From Nemertoderma westbladi (Eukaryota; Xenacoelomorpha; Nemertodermatida; Nemertodermatidae): a stretch of 57,129 nt of DNA. The DNA is taken from positions 1 to 57,129 of the forward strand of contig JAUCBJ010006927.1 in NCBI GenBank assembly GCA_032718475.1. Direction: 5' to 3'. Shown here in pieces: positions 24,101 through 32,200 of this stretch. Below the pieces are notes generated by a model. That model was not told the DNA's origin. It worked only from the letters and a program-made list of their open reading frames with translations, and searched no databases. The position numbers were made by a program, and so were the translations under genes. The stretch's first letter is position 1. Every line of letters begins with the position of its first letter.

Positions 24101-24343
24101 TACAGACAGTGCGGCGGTATCTGTACTGACCATTACGTTGTTCACGAGGGAACTGTTGACGTCACTCGTTGCTATGAGACCTTCGACAAGAACGGAAACG
24201 CTATTGGATACGAGTGTTTGGCGTGTTGCCGGGACGACCAATGTAATTCATTCGCATTCTCAGGAACAACCCGGACTGTTACGGAAACTAATGGAATTAT
24301 TCTTTATTTTTTTGTGATGTTGATTTTCAATATTTCGCAGTAA
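9141..24343 (+). CDS. Ly6/uPAR-type GPI-anchored protein (two exons, 14.8-kb intron)
   Basis: Exon 9141-9257 follows tttctttcag and encodes 39 residues with CYVC and three further Cys. Its donor is GTCAGT. Exon 24047-24343 follows aattcctag in phase 0 and runs to a TAA. It encodes CGGIC, a central Cys and the hallmark ending ACCRDDQCN. After CN comes a small-residue stretch (FAFSGTT) and then a hydrophobic tail ending in NISQ, as in GPI-anchor signals. Twelve cysteines and the CC..D.CN ending are typical of three-finger (LU) domains, which are cell-surface or secreted. A signal-peptide exon should exist upstream; I could not find it between 6580 and 9140. The intron contains the complete LTR element 10405-23483 in the same orientation as the gene. 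Confidence 0.7.
9822..10106 (-). pseudogene. C-terminal remnant of a non-LTR retrotransposon ORF2
   Basis: The 94-residue frame contains RFRLLSTNQSVEIGRW followed by RICKCG...ESHVICVCPF and IRKRF. This is the pattern seen after the RT domain of several non-LTR families (FRL..N.PVE.GRW then C.C...E.H....CP). No RT domain is attached. It is a different family from the fragments at 26760 and 52684. Confidence 0.5.
10405..10934 (+). repeat. 5' LTR of the BEL/Pao-like element
   Basis: 530-bp long terminal repeat, TGTTAGC...GTCACA, preceded by ATTGT. It is nearly identical to the 3' LTR once the nested transposon there is removed. Confidence 0.9.
11050..13527 (+). CDS. Gag N-terminal region of the LTR element (825 aa, low complexity)
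   Basis: The ATG at 11050 is the first in the leader after the 5' LTR. The product is strongly charged. Residues 1-150 are acidic/Arg-rich with a duplicated block containing DVAGQL. About 360-457 is a Glu/Arg/Lys repeat (KEREAREER), probably a long helix. About 577-684 is Asn-rich with a repeated NNSNNQNNNPNSDLQNN block. About 713-784 contains a 13-residue repeat (GLVGHVVSRQGAE). I recognise no catalytic domain. The position, the copies at 39783-41868 and 47052-49268, and the overlap with the next frames support it as the N-terminal part of a very long Gag polyprotein. The frame leaves off just after a run of 13 G at 13487-13499. Confidence 0.7.
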   Translation: MSESGETPPRTPDEDLTIREAATKRYRPTTPEPSITGEPEAQDEEGLEPEVEPRERENEVEGERDESTRDGERRADVAGQLPAEGDERPTETATVGPTVRRRTRRDGGEIGTDVAGQLQAEGDGRPTGTATVEPRVRRRTRRAGGEVGDEDVGVSERLRRAYNATRRMIEDAKKEGAKVDEVRLRKRLGESDRHINYLIRFGQRELAETRAHGIAGELFELWECGSMEPSVASVYIGPYLVNARGVKPVGWREPEGGESEVNPEDSASSVGESSGKRGGISRSGRRGKSVVTDKSVTSSAKGRAVREIGAEYRLSMAAKDHREIKERLEEGRVRLERETALLKETGERAERALKSLREYDEIEERECREREAREERGRKEREAREERERKEREAERKEREARMEKERKEREAREEGERKEREAREERERKEREAERKEREAREEKERKEREVRRRESIKSAAESAIRDTRERERRVAETEGENKKIERQQSESAGDEIKRAHELQLVRRAPSESGAGSGIFREPGAVETFINTPLTGTARQTQDWCDRMSGGGNNNIGTVDVVDINSTVWDNTNQTFIAGNTLPSGSNLNLNQNNPNTNVENNPNVDVVTQNNSNNQNNNPNSDLQNNLNNAITQNNSNNQNNNPNSDLQNNLNNAITQNNSNNLNNDPCPNLQNNSDNVVAQNNANGFVSNEQIDSVSNIGAINANKSGLHNQGAEGLVGHVVSGQGAEGLVGHVVSRQGAEGLVGHVVSRQGAEGLVGHVVGREGVEGLVGHAIAEGEAGVNRPDRGRVDVSTREVYNSGERGSEVRCSEWGGGGYEGPTTES
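13412..14464 (+). CDS. Gag middle region (second reading frame)
   Basis: This open frame overlaps the first by 116 nt around the 13-G run at 13487-13499 and the next around the 9-G run at 14406-14414. The protein is Arg/Glu/Ser-rich, then Tyr/Pro/Gly-rich with repeats of VGHT. It has no good independent start, so I read it as the middle of a Gag polyprotein shifted in frame at G runs. The same order is seen at 47813-48617 in another copy. Either the frame is shifted at the RNA level or the G runs have mutated. Confidence 0.55.
   Translation: MVGLMCRLERYIIAGKEVAKLDVASGGGGATRAPQQRVSGEKGGAESVPQPSADNARAEQGKPQQPATESNRGIASIPSDVRSSRERQVDVAGGQTERRARSEEERRTVGLNREVDERSREREYSTDRRREEDSSRSIAANDRRARTDSEPSVVEMRTESQWGRTPGDCRRPGGMRSGETHYTAREGYAMYRCEDENSGEGGRRETFRRNIPTDREYGSRGEDYSRRINFNPEQHMQTVGHTVGHTAHTVGHTERGNVGDRIARTTGLNPEVAEYIPASRPEADRPIPVPAQQYDYSVQGHNIYPGEGGIIADRCMGPNILTSTPFPNIPVWGGDRVTFPHHNINNIPRW
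14353..16338 (+). CDS. BEL/Pao-type Gag core and aspartic protease
   Basis: From about 14670 the protein matches the DUF1759-type capsid region of BEL/Pao elements (PVEPFKFDGSRPEEYLQFRR, then GPAYDIV and REYGHP). A Cys/His-rich linker follows, then one CCHC knuckle, CSRCVKSGHKAREC, at residues 431-444. The DUF1758-type retropepsin comes next, with active site LVDSGAAF at Asp496 and a later IVGMDCP. The frame ends with TPFGWTL, the usual link from protease to reverse transcriptase in BEL/Pao, and a stop soon after. The frame opens without an ATG (GTG at 14353) and is probably reached from the preceding frame. Gag packages the RNA; the protease would cut the polyprotein. Confidence 0.85.
   Translation: MHGPQHININPIPKHTGVGGGQGDIPPSQYQQYTPMVARTTKPLDENRSCDTDIWRGPLPPMTYPSQRISRNRTDEPHQTGETIQHPSNPLEAQAMGMATLIDALKTRIELPPVEPFKFDGSRPEEYLQFRRMYSNEILTKNLTQAECLKYLQVYTGGPAYDIVRQYQGIEGGFTTAWRALDREYGHPAKIIRQTLRGITSGGLQDNPVSIKTFANKVEKALIVLKTLDAPYELNASNNITTIAQALPSWLRNKWRKIAFSTRDKKGAEPGLEEMSNFLNYEAELITDPVYSEDSLGKGPKTDHYRPKPEHNTSNALPRLRQSLPYAATQGTASPQTSEDKTTSRDGQGNNNNMNKHNLSTSSRPNPVNKNSRDFGTNITAIRNALYKEGYDPKSKCQLHANALHKTMNCRYWQALPRQDQIDYASSNKICSRCVKSGHKARECQEKPVKFGQRRGQTMATSTVGAKRRGTVLLGVVPVRVIGEGNRSVTTLMLVDSGAAFTLVEEWVAEEIGLRTRPSRMAVTTISSKDEILEMRTGRCAIAAVAPGCDYGATIDPIQVIESININARRPTNIEVEQYKFLDNIDFSIPDVDVRKVSIIVGMDCPTAHERMQTVFGEDKQSDPVAILTPFGWTLTEAQLRVIYHSMCLRVQDAWCQELTR
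16314..17141 (+). CDS. Unassigned open frame after the protease
   Basis: This frame is open from 16248, overlapping the end of the protease frame by 91 nt in the -1 frame; the first ATG is at 16314. The roughly 275-residue product is rich in Glu, Arg, Pro and Gly, with short repeats (EDKPEKCPVECPEERPEE), and resembles no enzyme I know. I saw no canonical slippery heptamer in the overlap. It occupies the place where reverse transcriptase would begin, so it may be sequence left after a pol deletion or a novel fusion domain. Its opposite strand is also open, which weakens the coding call. Confidence 0.3.
   Translation: MVPGTDEIEERPEMGNSGRQLKEEATPREWAEENGMDAEDLETMGWNKGPSKYRYGDGEERTVECREDKPEKCPVECPEERPEETPVRLRGIPTRGKPSKNTRWKGRRCETMRPGAEKPMNKHMVDKGAGRVGGVQRTHAELTECEGALHAQTSCIPKDERGSLKPLMPAHILRGRPAEVTSKIKEKNRGGIIPPGDTLKGGTLPPRDDHEIRNINNRQHLPKQEKRPPIELTRRAERRIREPIGGQWESCLLEESPLGSLSCPTGWTGMEELDP
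17286..17735 (+). repeat. Tandem repeat with ggtacgtagtacc core
   Basis: About seven units of roughly 60 bp alternate agttagagttagag spacers with ggtacgtagtacc boxes that are close to palindromic. The array lies between the coding blocks of the LTR element. It has no open frame of note and could be a structured RNA spacer or simple amplification. Confidence 0.85.
17741..18241 (+). other. Non-coding leader before the exonuclease gene
   Basis: AT-richer, purine-biased sequence inside the LTR element with no convincing gene. A pyrimidine-poor acceptor such as accctacag at 18211-18220 lies shortly before the ATG at 18242. A spliced subgenomic RNA for the downstream gene is possible but not shown. 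Confidence 0.3.
18242..20773 (+). CDS. RNase D-like 3'-5' exonuclease with three CCHC zinc knuckles (843 aa)
   Basis: The start is the first ATG (MASKLIRKRK, basic). Residues about 100-305 show the ordered blocks of a DEDD exonuclease of the RNase D/WRN group. They are the Exo I DxE in MILDDEG (Asp117, Glu119), a beta strand ending in GDIFLFDLG, and Exo II as KVGSAIRED (Asp192) with NLLDMQKV (Asp206). An Exo III-like block, RYILQEDW, has Tyr289 and Asp294; its spacing is one residue longer than the usual Yx3D. Residues 616-672 hold three CCHC knuckles: CDYCGRQTHQESSC, CLYCREPSHRMGAC and CPKCHFRGHYGREC. The C-terminal tail is basic and could be a nuclear localisation signal. The family degrades or trims RNA or DNA from 3' ends. 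The gene sits where env would be. The assignment rests on motifs, without an alignment score. Confidence 0.7.
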   Translation: MASKLIRKRKAESGGKEILVDFTERHPEEKTRGYYERLERGHAARALQDHFREAHEQRLVGTYGTPSLDNAIFQHFHYVVKGDEAKFGIPKYPRESPRKDWKRFIESVNRGGYMILDDEGTVEDEAGSRRGTAGSARTILLHLAAPNGDIFLFDLGTYGKKDGPKLDRLPKAVQVLVREKSTTKVGSAIREDAERIIGPDATNLLDMQKVFMAMTAPDGLGVVENSGQCGAVAMGQLLGLVCHKPMDWGKFREEYGAELANSLKWGARPGKQEVYQFRRGAIKVYQKRYILQEDWMMISLLNLFMTVVIEREPGAFLLSGSPLSYRRAFKTAFDGLVDHPGLKGESVYYNSRHLVDGETDTPYQRWEQLEMDRREAKRLEEVSRRERIEAEEREEEARTQSYGFEEQAGLDELHWTSSGSSGESLGRELGWTVGSPKQSTLGLQTMPIPAGAEGDQPPRKLRELEGWRATGESQGGKGHSGSIGIPGLETLPEEDDDDEFGEMPPIERIGHSDTDWVGGRVVTASGARAFWNRSGKRTWVHEEPAMDFAGSTIRLGEQPGTAPRIVFGETMPERGGEIDVNRESNVEKFAYQRLHRPRRSLGTKDEVGRETLVLGCDYCGRQTHQESSCLYRFQRGTFCLYCREPSHRMGACPRLHNRCPKCHFRGHYGRECDWMSDEEKFTRFEEWADVGAMTRQRMKAQEFKWGFFLINQETHMEIIKRRLPFTYQEVATAASFAGVMNTQRYLDRWTPENRREFRDFLAEHVPKAMKMILWDATRGRQPGHSEGPPAKRYRALITPAPKEPTTGISKEVAAKVRKQKADDARGAVITKKRAREEDVRRNR
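20774..21493 (+). other. 3' untranslated region and polypurine tract of the LTR element
   Basis: No convincing gene. The stretch is purine-biased on the + strand and ends with gcatgggggggag directly before the 3' LTR, as expected for a plus-strand primer site. Confidence 0.5.
21974..22438 (-). pseudogene. piggyBac transposase C-terminal fragment
   Basis: The 154-residue frame begins at MGGVDVQDQLIAYYNP and stays open upstream to about 22530, through a stretch containing GGDTIDYDKP. It ends with paired CxxC/CxxH motifs (CHVC, CYCPDCPYKPC) typical of the piggyBac Cys-rich DNA-binding tail. The three catalytic aspartates, which lie upstream in the family, are absent. Confidence 0.85.
22559..22852 (-). 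pseudogene. piggyBac transposase N-terminal fragment
   Basis: A 97-residue frame, basic at first, then a long Glu/Asp/Ser/Gly stretch, ends where the internal deletion joins the C-terminal part. Acidic N-termini of this kind are usual in piggyBac transposases. Confidence 0.6.
23769..23900 (+). pseudogene. C-terminal tail of a non-LTR retrotransposon ORF
   Basis: The 43 codons ending in TAA contain LEDADDLANVM and RELWRRNFIDKPAH. The same tail, with conservative changes, occurs on the - strand at 52031-52156, which shows that it is a real coding relic of one family. It lies a few hundred bases after the BEL/Pao-like element, in the Ly6 intron. Confidence 0.65.
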
Positions 24344-26394
24344 ACTATTGTATACTGATATGAGATTTACTATGGCAATAATGTAGCTTTCGTCGGACTG
24401 TTATATCTTTATGGATCTAAAAAGATTATTTAATGTGATTTAAATAGTCAACAGAAACAACGGATTAAATAATAATTAATATAATAAAATATTGTAAATC
24501 CCACCATCTTTTTTGTTTATTTGACCCGAAACTAGGTTGTCCGTCTCACATCTCCGGGGACCTATCCAATAAAACTACATCCATAATTGATATCGATAAG
24601 TCCAATTCTTATAAAACACCTGTCAGTCAGTGGTCATCGAGAGTCGGCAGGGAAAACCTAAAAATTACATGATTCCAATCTACATAAGCAGATTGAGTAA
24701 ATCCCGTATGGGCTATTTGAAAGAAATTGTAGAAATTAAATACTGTTTGGTCCTGCTTACTTAATTCTTATTTAATTGTATATTTCAGAATAATTTTTAG
24801 AGAATAATAATTTTTAATTTTTTTCATTTGTTCAATTGGATAATATCATCGAATTCTAGAATATTCCGACTCTTCTACACGTTTTGTACCCCAGATTTAA
24901 AATAAATTATAATACTGTAATATTAAAACTCCACCTCTTATCGATCCATCATGTATGGGAGAGAGCATTAGTAATTACGATGAGATAGTGCGGTGCCAAG
25001 CCATTCAGATTCTTAAATATAATTAAATAAAATATTTATTTATTTACAGGCTATAATTGCAGTATTTTATAAGTGTTTTTTTCTACATTTATTTCAATAA
25101 ATTCTCGGAATGAAGTCTCTAGGTCGTTACGTGCTGCTTTCTGTGCTATTAATGTAAAATACGGCATGTACCGAGACATTAGGTCCGGGACCCTATTGCT
25201 TTGCCCAAATTCAATTCAGCTTAAATCTTTCACTATTTCAGTTATTGTTATTGTGTTAGGCCCTGGATGGAGGACTAAAGGACAGCCACTGTCCCTCTTG
25301 CAGTGGGGGCCATAACTGTTTTATTTCAAATTTATTATTTATATTTTACATTTTACATTGCTGTGGCAACAAAGTCTTGCAGGGCCTTTAAATTTGGATG
25401 TATTAAAGATGCTGAGCGGGTTAATAAAAGCAAAAGTTATGGCAGATTAAAACCAACTTATCACTTAAATTGTTCCTGAAAACTTTAGATCGATTTACTC
25501 AGCTTCATTTTTTTAGCACCAAAAATGCTAAGGATCCCCAGGTGATGGTTGAAATATTCTCATTTTTTGCACATACTGTACGTTCTTTGGGATGTGTTAC
25601 AGTTACACTACAAAGAAAGTTTCAAATTTTTTAAGTAAACTTGTTTTATAACAAAGTATGTTTCAAATTTGGGTGAGTTTTGACAAATTTTGAAAATTAT
25701 GAGCCACTAATTTGAAAAATCGCAGCTAAAATGAAAACGAAACAAGTTGTCAATTTTTGTCTGTACGGATGTTTTGTATTAGACCGACTCTTCTAAACGT
25801 TTTGTAACCCAGATTTAAAATAAATTATAATACTGTAATATTAAGAAAGAATTAGTGATTTAATTTATTTTGAATAAATTAGGCTAGTTAGGTCCAAATT
25901 TGAGAAAAATTAAAAATTTGAGCCACAACGAGCAACAATGGGGAACAATGGATAAACAGTAACTACAATAAGTAGCAGTAACTACAATAAGTAGCAGTAA
26001 CTATAATATAGTAACTACAGTAACAGTAACTATCATACAGTTACTTAACAGTACACCACTATGTAGATTAAAGATTCATTATACAGTATAATGTAATAGT
26101 AATTTATACTATACATCATATCCTGCAATTGTTGTCGTTATTGAGGCGCTACCACCCCCCCCCCCCCCCCCCCACCAAAAAAAACAAAAAAAATTACGCA
26201 ATGCTACTTTTTTGCTACTTTTTTTTCTTATTTTAAACGCAAATTGTATTGCTGAATCGTGACTTTTTCCAAATTGCGACTTTTTGCCGAAATGCATCTT
26301 TTTTGCCGAAACGTAACTTTATTGCCGAATCACGACTCTTGCCGAACGCAACAGTTGCCATGACGCGGTGTATCTGTCTGTGACCGATAATCAC
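24344..26394 (+). other. AT-rich spacer downstream of the Ly6 gene
   Basis: No gene that I can support. A string of about 45 bp (gactcttctaaacgttttgt and following) occurs at about 24868 and again at about 25787. Short agtaactacaata repeats lie near 25960-26030 and a C run at 26155-26173. An 80-codon open stretch at 25073-25315 has no recognisable domain. Confidence 0.35.
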
Positions 26395-26622
26395 AAGAAT
26401 GTAATTTAATGTGATAACTAACATACTGTACAATGGTATCTATAGGCCTACTAAGTTAGTTACTAATAATTGTTCTATAAAGGTCTTAATACTTGCCGCC
26501 TTTGATTGCCTTTATGATACTTTATTGATTGCATCAGCTCTTTTCCTTTCGCCAGTAAATCCAACGACGCCTGCGACAAAGAAGGGAAGTTGTAGCACAT
26601 CAAGTGCGGGTTAGATATTTCC
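26395..26622 (+). pseudogene. Relic of the FReD signal-peptide exon and its promoter side
   Basis: This stretch matches 34077-34455, covering the upstream region and exon 1 of FReD copy 2. Shared strings include ttgccgcctttgattgcc and cttttcctttcgccagtaaa. About 160 bases that hold the TATA box, the ATG and the start of the signal peptide are deleted. Small indels shift the frame after the codons for LFLSPVNPT. No FReD exon follows; a non-LTR retrotransposon fragment comes next. Confidence 0.7.
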
Positions 26623-26759
26623 TTAAGCCCGGTTTATACACTCAAAAAAATTTATTGTTTGCCAAGCGGCTAAAAACATTATCAGTACGACAAAATAATC
26701 TTGTCAAAAAAAGAGAAGAATATACAGTAGGAGAATATAAAGAATATAGGTTGACAGTT

Positions 26760-27395
26760 GGACGGTTGGAAGGACCACGTTGAGAAGCTTCTAAACAATG
26801 AAAGGGTATTGCCTGATAACTTTGAGGTACATCGTGTATCTGAATCGTGCCAGTGGAGTAGATGATGTGCCCCCTGAGGTCTTTAAAATTCCTCAGTGCT
26901 TGGAGCTCATTCACCCCAATTGTGGACATGTATAGGACAAAGAGAGTCCTTCAAGAACTGAAAACAAATAAGTTGGTCCCAACCCCAAAGAAGGGCAACC
27001 TAACAACCCGTGGATCTTTTAATGGAATCTAAAATGTCACTAATCTCAATTGCTTCAAAGCTATACAACAGAATTCTATTAAATCGCCTCATGGATCCTG
27101 TTGAGAGACTGTTACGTGGGGACCAAAATGGGTTCCGTAAAGGTCGTGGGATGATGGAGTCTATTCTGGCACTCTGATGGATAATCGAAGAGTTATCGAT
27201 AAAGAAAGACAGAAAAACTGGCTATTATCTTTGTTGACTTCTTTAAGGACTTCAGTCTCCCGACCACGTATGTTCAGCATACTTGCAGCATATGGGATTT
27301 CTGAGGAAATTATTGCAGCTATAAGATCACTGTGCGATGGTCCCACCACATTTGTGTCTACTGCTGATAGTGACACAGATCCATTCGAAGTCTTA
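26760..27395 (+). pseudogene. Non-LTR retrotransposon RT fragment A
   Basis: Broken frames encode the early RT blocks: ASGVDDVPPEVFKI, then a PKKGN box, then NGFRKGRG. A frame at 27177-27395 follows with SRPRMFSILAAYGI and EEIIAAIRSL. Several stops and frame changes are present. It belongs to the same family as 52684-53360, with which it shares long strings. Confidence 0.75.
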
Positions 27396-27439
27396 TACAG
27401 ATCCTTGCTAAGGAAATACCACTATCCTTAGCAAGTGAT

Positions 27440-28088
27440 AATTAGGGGTCAACTCCATATTGACCCCAAACACCGGGTTCATAAGAGGCCACATTTCACA
27501 AAATCAGCCGTCAGAAACACTCGGCCTTGTAGATGGCAGCCCCCTGGCCCGCTATCTTGGCTCAGTTTCTCAGCAGTCGGGCTGGACTGTTCCTATACTC
27601 TCCTTTACTTCGCCTAGTATCGGTGGGGCTTAGGAGCGTGGCTAGTTCCCGCTGAGAACCGAGCATGTGGCCAACCAGCCCTCTAGCTAAAACTTGCGCA
27701 CTCTGCCCGCAGACTCATTGGAGCGACCTTTGGACAAACCTAAGTCGGAGGATAAAGTAGCAGCTAACTTTCGGCGTCCAATTCGGTCGCACCCCCGTTT
27801 GGACACAGAAGGTAACCTGGTGTTTGCACTATTGCCAAGTTTATTACAACTGTTTTAGAAACCTATTTTCATTTTAGACCTGTTAGACTGTTAGACATTT
27901 TAGACTGTTAGTATTTAAGTCCAGAAACGACTAAAATACTATATTTTGTGTATTATACTTTTGGTTACAATTATATGGATTGTATAATTTTTCGATGTTA
28001 TACTTTGGTTCCTAACGGACCCAAACCACCCCTCATCCGGTTTCTGTTTTTCCCTCTTCCCGGAGGTTTTTCTATGGTGTTACGTACC
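27440..28088 (+). other. Non-coding spacer
   Basis: No convincing gene. Repeated ttagactgttagacatttt strings lie at about 27870-27915. Confidence 0.35.
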
Positions 28089-28093
28089 GTAGG

Positions 28094-28359
28094 TAGTATG
28101 ATAATAAGTAAGACAGGGCAATAACCAGCAATATAATGTCTATATTATTGTTATTTATAGATAGGCATAAAGTTATTGGAATATAAGCAATAATCTTATA
28201 TATGTAATCCGGTTCATTACGGTCAGACGGTACCAACCTACCGGTACTGCAATATTACCCTAGGCTAATAAGTAGTTAATTATATATCTAAATATATTCA
28301 GTTTAAATTTACCGCCCTTTTATATTAAGGGGCTAGGCCCTATAATTGATCCTATACCA
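28094..28359 (-). repeat. 3' LTR of the young Gypsy element
   Basis: 266 bp, lying next to the A-rich polypurine tract on its right. It pairs with 33189-33454. Confidence 0.9.
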
Positions 28360-28392
28360 AGTCCTTCTTTTTTTTTTTTTTTTTTTAATGAG

Positions 28393-29145
28393 TTAGTTAC
28401 TGCCACCAAAGTGATGATAGTTTAAACGATTTGGTATCTTTCGTTCACGTTGTGGTGAATCCTTTTGTACTTTATGGTCCATTATCGTTGACTCTCCCTT
28501 CTCTCCAGATAGTGGTATGGATGGAGATGCCTTTATATCATTTGGTGTTCTTAGGTCTTTCAGCACTTGTCTTAGGTGTCTTCTATTACGCCATAACGAA
28601 TGTCCATTTTCAAATCGAAGTAGATAGCAACGTTTGTTTTGTTCGCTGCGTATAACTTCAGCCAAACGATCCCAATGTTTGGTCTTTGGGTTCTGTACCC
28701 GAACAAGGTCGCCCTTTGGGATTTCTACGAGTGGGGTTGTGGAGTAGTCGTAATAAACTTTTCTCTTTTGGTCATTTATGATGCGTTTTTCATTCGCAAT
28801 GTCAAATTGTGATGAATGGTCTGGGATGTATGATTCCTTATTAGAGGGAACTCGGGAATGCAATGGTCTTCCAAATATTCGTTGGGCTGGTGATAAACCA
28901 TCTGCCCGTGGACCATTTCGCAACTCTAACAATCCACTGAGGAAATCATTGCTGTTGATATCACCACCACTTTTGGCTAGAAGGCCCTTAACCATCTTGA
29001 CAATCATTTCCGCATGTCCATTGCTTTGTGGATGGTAAGGAGATGAAGGCCTCCACACAACACCCCATTCCTTGAGGAACTGTTGAGTTAAATAAGCCTT
29101 ATATTGTGGTCCTCTATCGCTGCGTAAAATATTTGGAATACCCAT
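28393..29145 (-). pseudogene. Gypsy integrase core and C-terminus, separated by a frame break
   Basis: The frame carries ILRSDRGPQYKAY (second catalytic Asp), HPQSNGHAEMIVK (catalytic Glu) and a C-terminal region of the GPY/F kind ending in LNYHHFGGSN. It is open upstream to about 29280, where the first catalytic Asp block falls in a different frame from the 1267-residue polyprotein. A single-base deletion explains this. I see no other disabling change in this part. Confidence 0.8.
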
Positions 29146-29246
29146 AAGAGCAAAATTATATCGAAGGATGGAGACAACCTCTGAAGCAGTAGGATCATGA
29201 TCGAATTTATCTACTAGAGGATACCCTGACCATCTATCCGCATATA

Positions 29247-32200
29247 CTAAGTAATGTCGTCCTCCATATTTAAATAGGTCCAGGTAGCCATTTCGAATGG
29301 TCTAGTGGGCATAGCTTGTTCTTGGATAAGAGGTTCTGGTGGATTTGAGGAATGATACCGTTGGCATTGTTCACACAAATCTAAAGTTGTCTTAATGTTG
29401 TTCGAAATACCGGGCCAATATACTGCCTGACGGGCTCGACGTTGAGTCTTCTGAATTCCTTGATGACTGACATGCAGTCGTTTTAGGACATCCTTTATGG
29501 CATTGGGAGGTATGATTATACGTGGGCCCCGGAACACAAGTGAACCCGAACTTGTTTTATCCACTGAGAGCTCCTCAGAAATTTTACTAAATTGACGGAT
29601 ATAAGAATTAGAGTTATCCGCAACTGACCCATTTATGACTGCCTCTACTAAGGCCCTGTAATCCTTACAGATGTTCGCTTGGGCTCTAAGAGAATCCAAT
29701 ATGAGATCTGGAACAACATCGGATATTGCTTGTTGGATTACGTTCACATGGATCTGAGATTCATGATTATGAACTGGGGTCATGTCATCTTCTTCTGGAT
29801 CACTGACTGGGGCTCTCGATAATGCGTCAGGAATCGCATGTTTCGATCCTTTCCTCCATGACACAGTAAAATTGTATGTTGCAAGTTTAGCACGATAAGC
29901 CTGTACCTTGGGATTCTCGATTTCAGCCATACTGTATTTATTGAATAATGATTCAAGGGGTTTGTGGTCTGTAATAACTGTGTAGGATGCCATTCCTGCT
30001 AAGTATACATGGCATTTCTGTGTGGCCCACAATATGGCCAATGCTTCAAGTTCTATAATGGCATATCGAGATTCCACATCCTTCAAAAAACGACTTCCTG
30101 CCTGTATAAGGCGCCAGTGTTCATCTTGTTTTTGAAGTAGTGCATATCCCAATCCATGTAGTTTACTAGCATCAGTTTCTAACATTGTCTCTGCCTGGGG
30201 GTCATACATTCCAAGTACTGGTGGGGATACCAAGGCTTGTTTAGTTGCTATAAATGCTTTATCATTAGAAGGATTCCAAACAAATTCATATTTTGTGGAC
30301 AAGAGTTCTCTAAGAGGTCTTGCTGCACTTGAAACTTCTGATGAAAATGACCCAAGTTGATTAACCAATCCCATGAATGAACGAAGGTCCGTTCTAGTGG
30401 TTGGGGTTGGGAAATCTGCAATTGCTGAAAGTTTTTTGCCATCTGCCCCAATTGAGCCATGTGTAATCTCATAACCCACAAAGGTAATCTTCTCTGCACA
30501 TAGGATGGACTTTACTTTGTTTACCGTAAAACCGTGCCGTGCGCATCTTTCTAAAACTTCACAGACTAATCGAATAAGGTCACGAAAGTTGGAATGACCC
30601 ATCCCTATATCATCTACTACTTTGTGGACTTTTAAGTCGTCCATTGCAGCGTCACCCCTCTGAGAGAACGAGTCTCCTGTTGAGATAAACCCCATTGGGC
30701 TACGAAGGAATTTATGTCTACCCCATGGGGTGATAAATGTCGTTAGTTCCTGGCTGTCAGCATGGAGGGGCATTTGCCAATACCCTTTAGTGAGGTCTAT
30801 CTTCGCAAAATATCGGTCATTCCTATCAAACCCTGATACTGCCTCTGTTGGGGTCTTTGTAGGGTATGTTGATCGGATAACCTGACCATTCAGTTTTGTC
30901 AGATCAACTGTAAATCGGATCTCTGATGATCCGGGTTTAGGAGCGATGACAATGGGGTGACACCATGTTGTAGGTTTGTCACCCAGGGGTTCAACTATAC
31001 CCCGTTTTACCATATAATCCAGAGCTTCCTTGGCCTTCTCTCGGTATGCATATGGGATCTGTCGTGCTGAATGAATCGCATATGGAACAGCATCCTTTTT
31101 GAGTGTAATTTTCATTGGCTCTCCTACTACCGGTCCACACATAGGCTTCAACGTATCTGTGTCATCAAAAACTACTGCATACTTTATATGAAGCATTTCT
31201 GATACCTCCCTAAATGTTTTCGATGTTGGTTCATTGGGTAATGTAGTTATCCAGGTTTCTCTTTCAGACCATATTTCTTTATCTAGTTTGCGTGGTTCCA
31301 ATTTTAATGATTTGGATTCATCTATTATATTGAAACCCGACTCATTGTTATTATAATTAAAAGTCAAAGAATTTATATCAGCAGTTTCTTCTGCCGTAGC
31401 CTGGACTGACTCAGACCCAATCTTACTCCCATTACCAAAAATGGTTTCGTTAGGAGTAGGTTTAGTTTTTTGTAGTGGTTGTGGAAAGTCGTGGTTAACA
31501 ATTGCGAATCCCTTGCATGCTTCCAAAGATAAATAGAAACCTTCAATATTATAACAAACAACTATTGTGTCTTGTACACTGTAACCATTTGCCGATAATG
31601 CTGCCTGAAATGTCCCAGCTTGAATGAGGGGCTTATTATCAATGGCTAAAATCTCCAGTCTAAGAGGTGGCTGAAGATAAATCCTTTCAGCCAATCCTGA
31701 GTGTTTAAAATCAGATATCCCCATAACTGTAACCCCTGCCCAAGTATCGGGCCAAGCTGGGTGAGCATACCTCTCACCATTTTCTATGGTAATTGTTACA
31801 GGTAAATAGTCAGAGGTCCGTTTCATAGAAGCTATAGTAAGAGAATCTAAATGACTTACGTTGAGCCTCCTTGGATTTTTGCGGCATACCGTTCCAAAGT
31901 GTCCTTTTTTATTACAAATTGTGCATATTGCTTTCCGGGCTGGGCAGTTATGTTGGCCCGATCGATATTCTCCGCAATGTGAGCAAACTGCTTTTCCAGA
32001 AGAAAAGTTCCCCACAGGACCTGCTGTTTGGCGTGTTTTGTACGCTGTAGGTTTGTTTGCATATACCCCGCAGCTATTATAATTTGACCCACCTGAATCC
32101 TGACCAATCTGGTGTGCCCCTTTTCGAGATGTTTCCAGATTTGTAAGGAATGTTCGTGCTGCAGCAAAATTTGGTGGGTCTTTTGCCATTAGCTTAGCTC

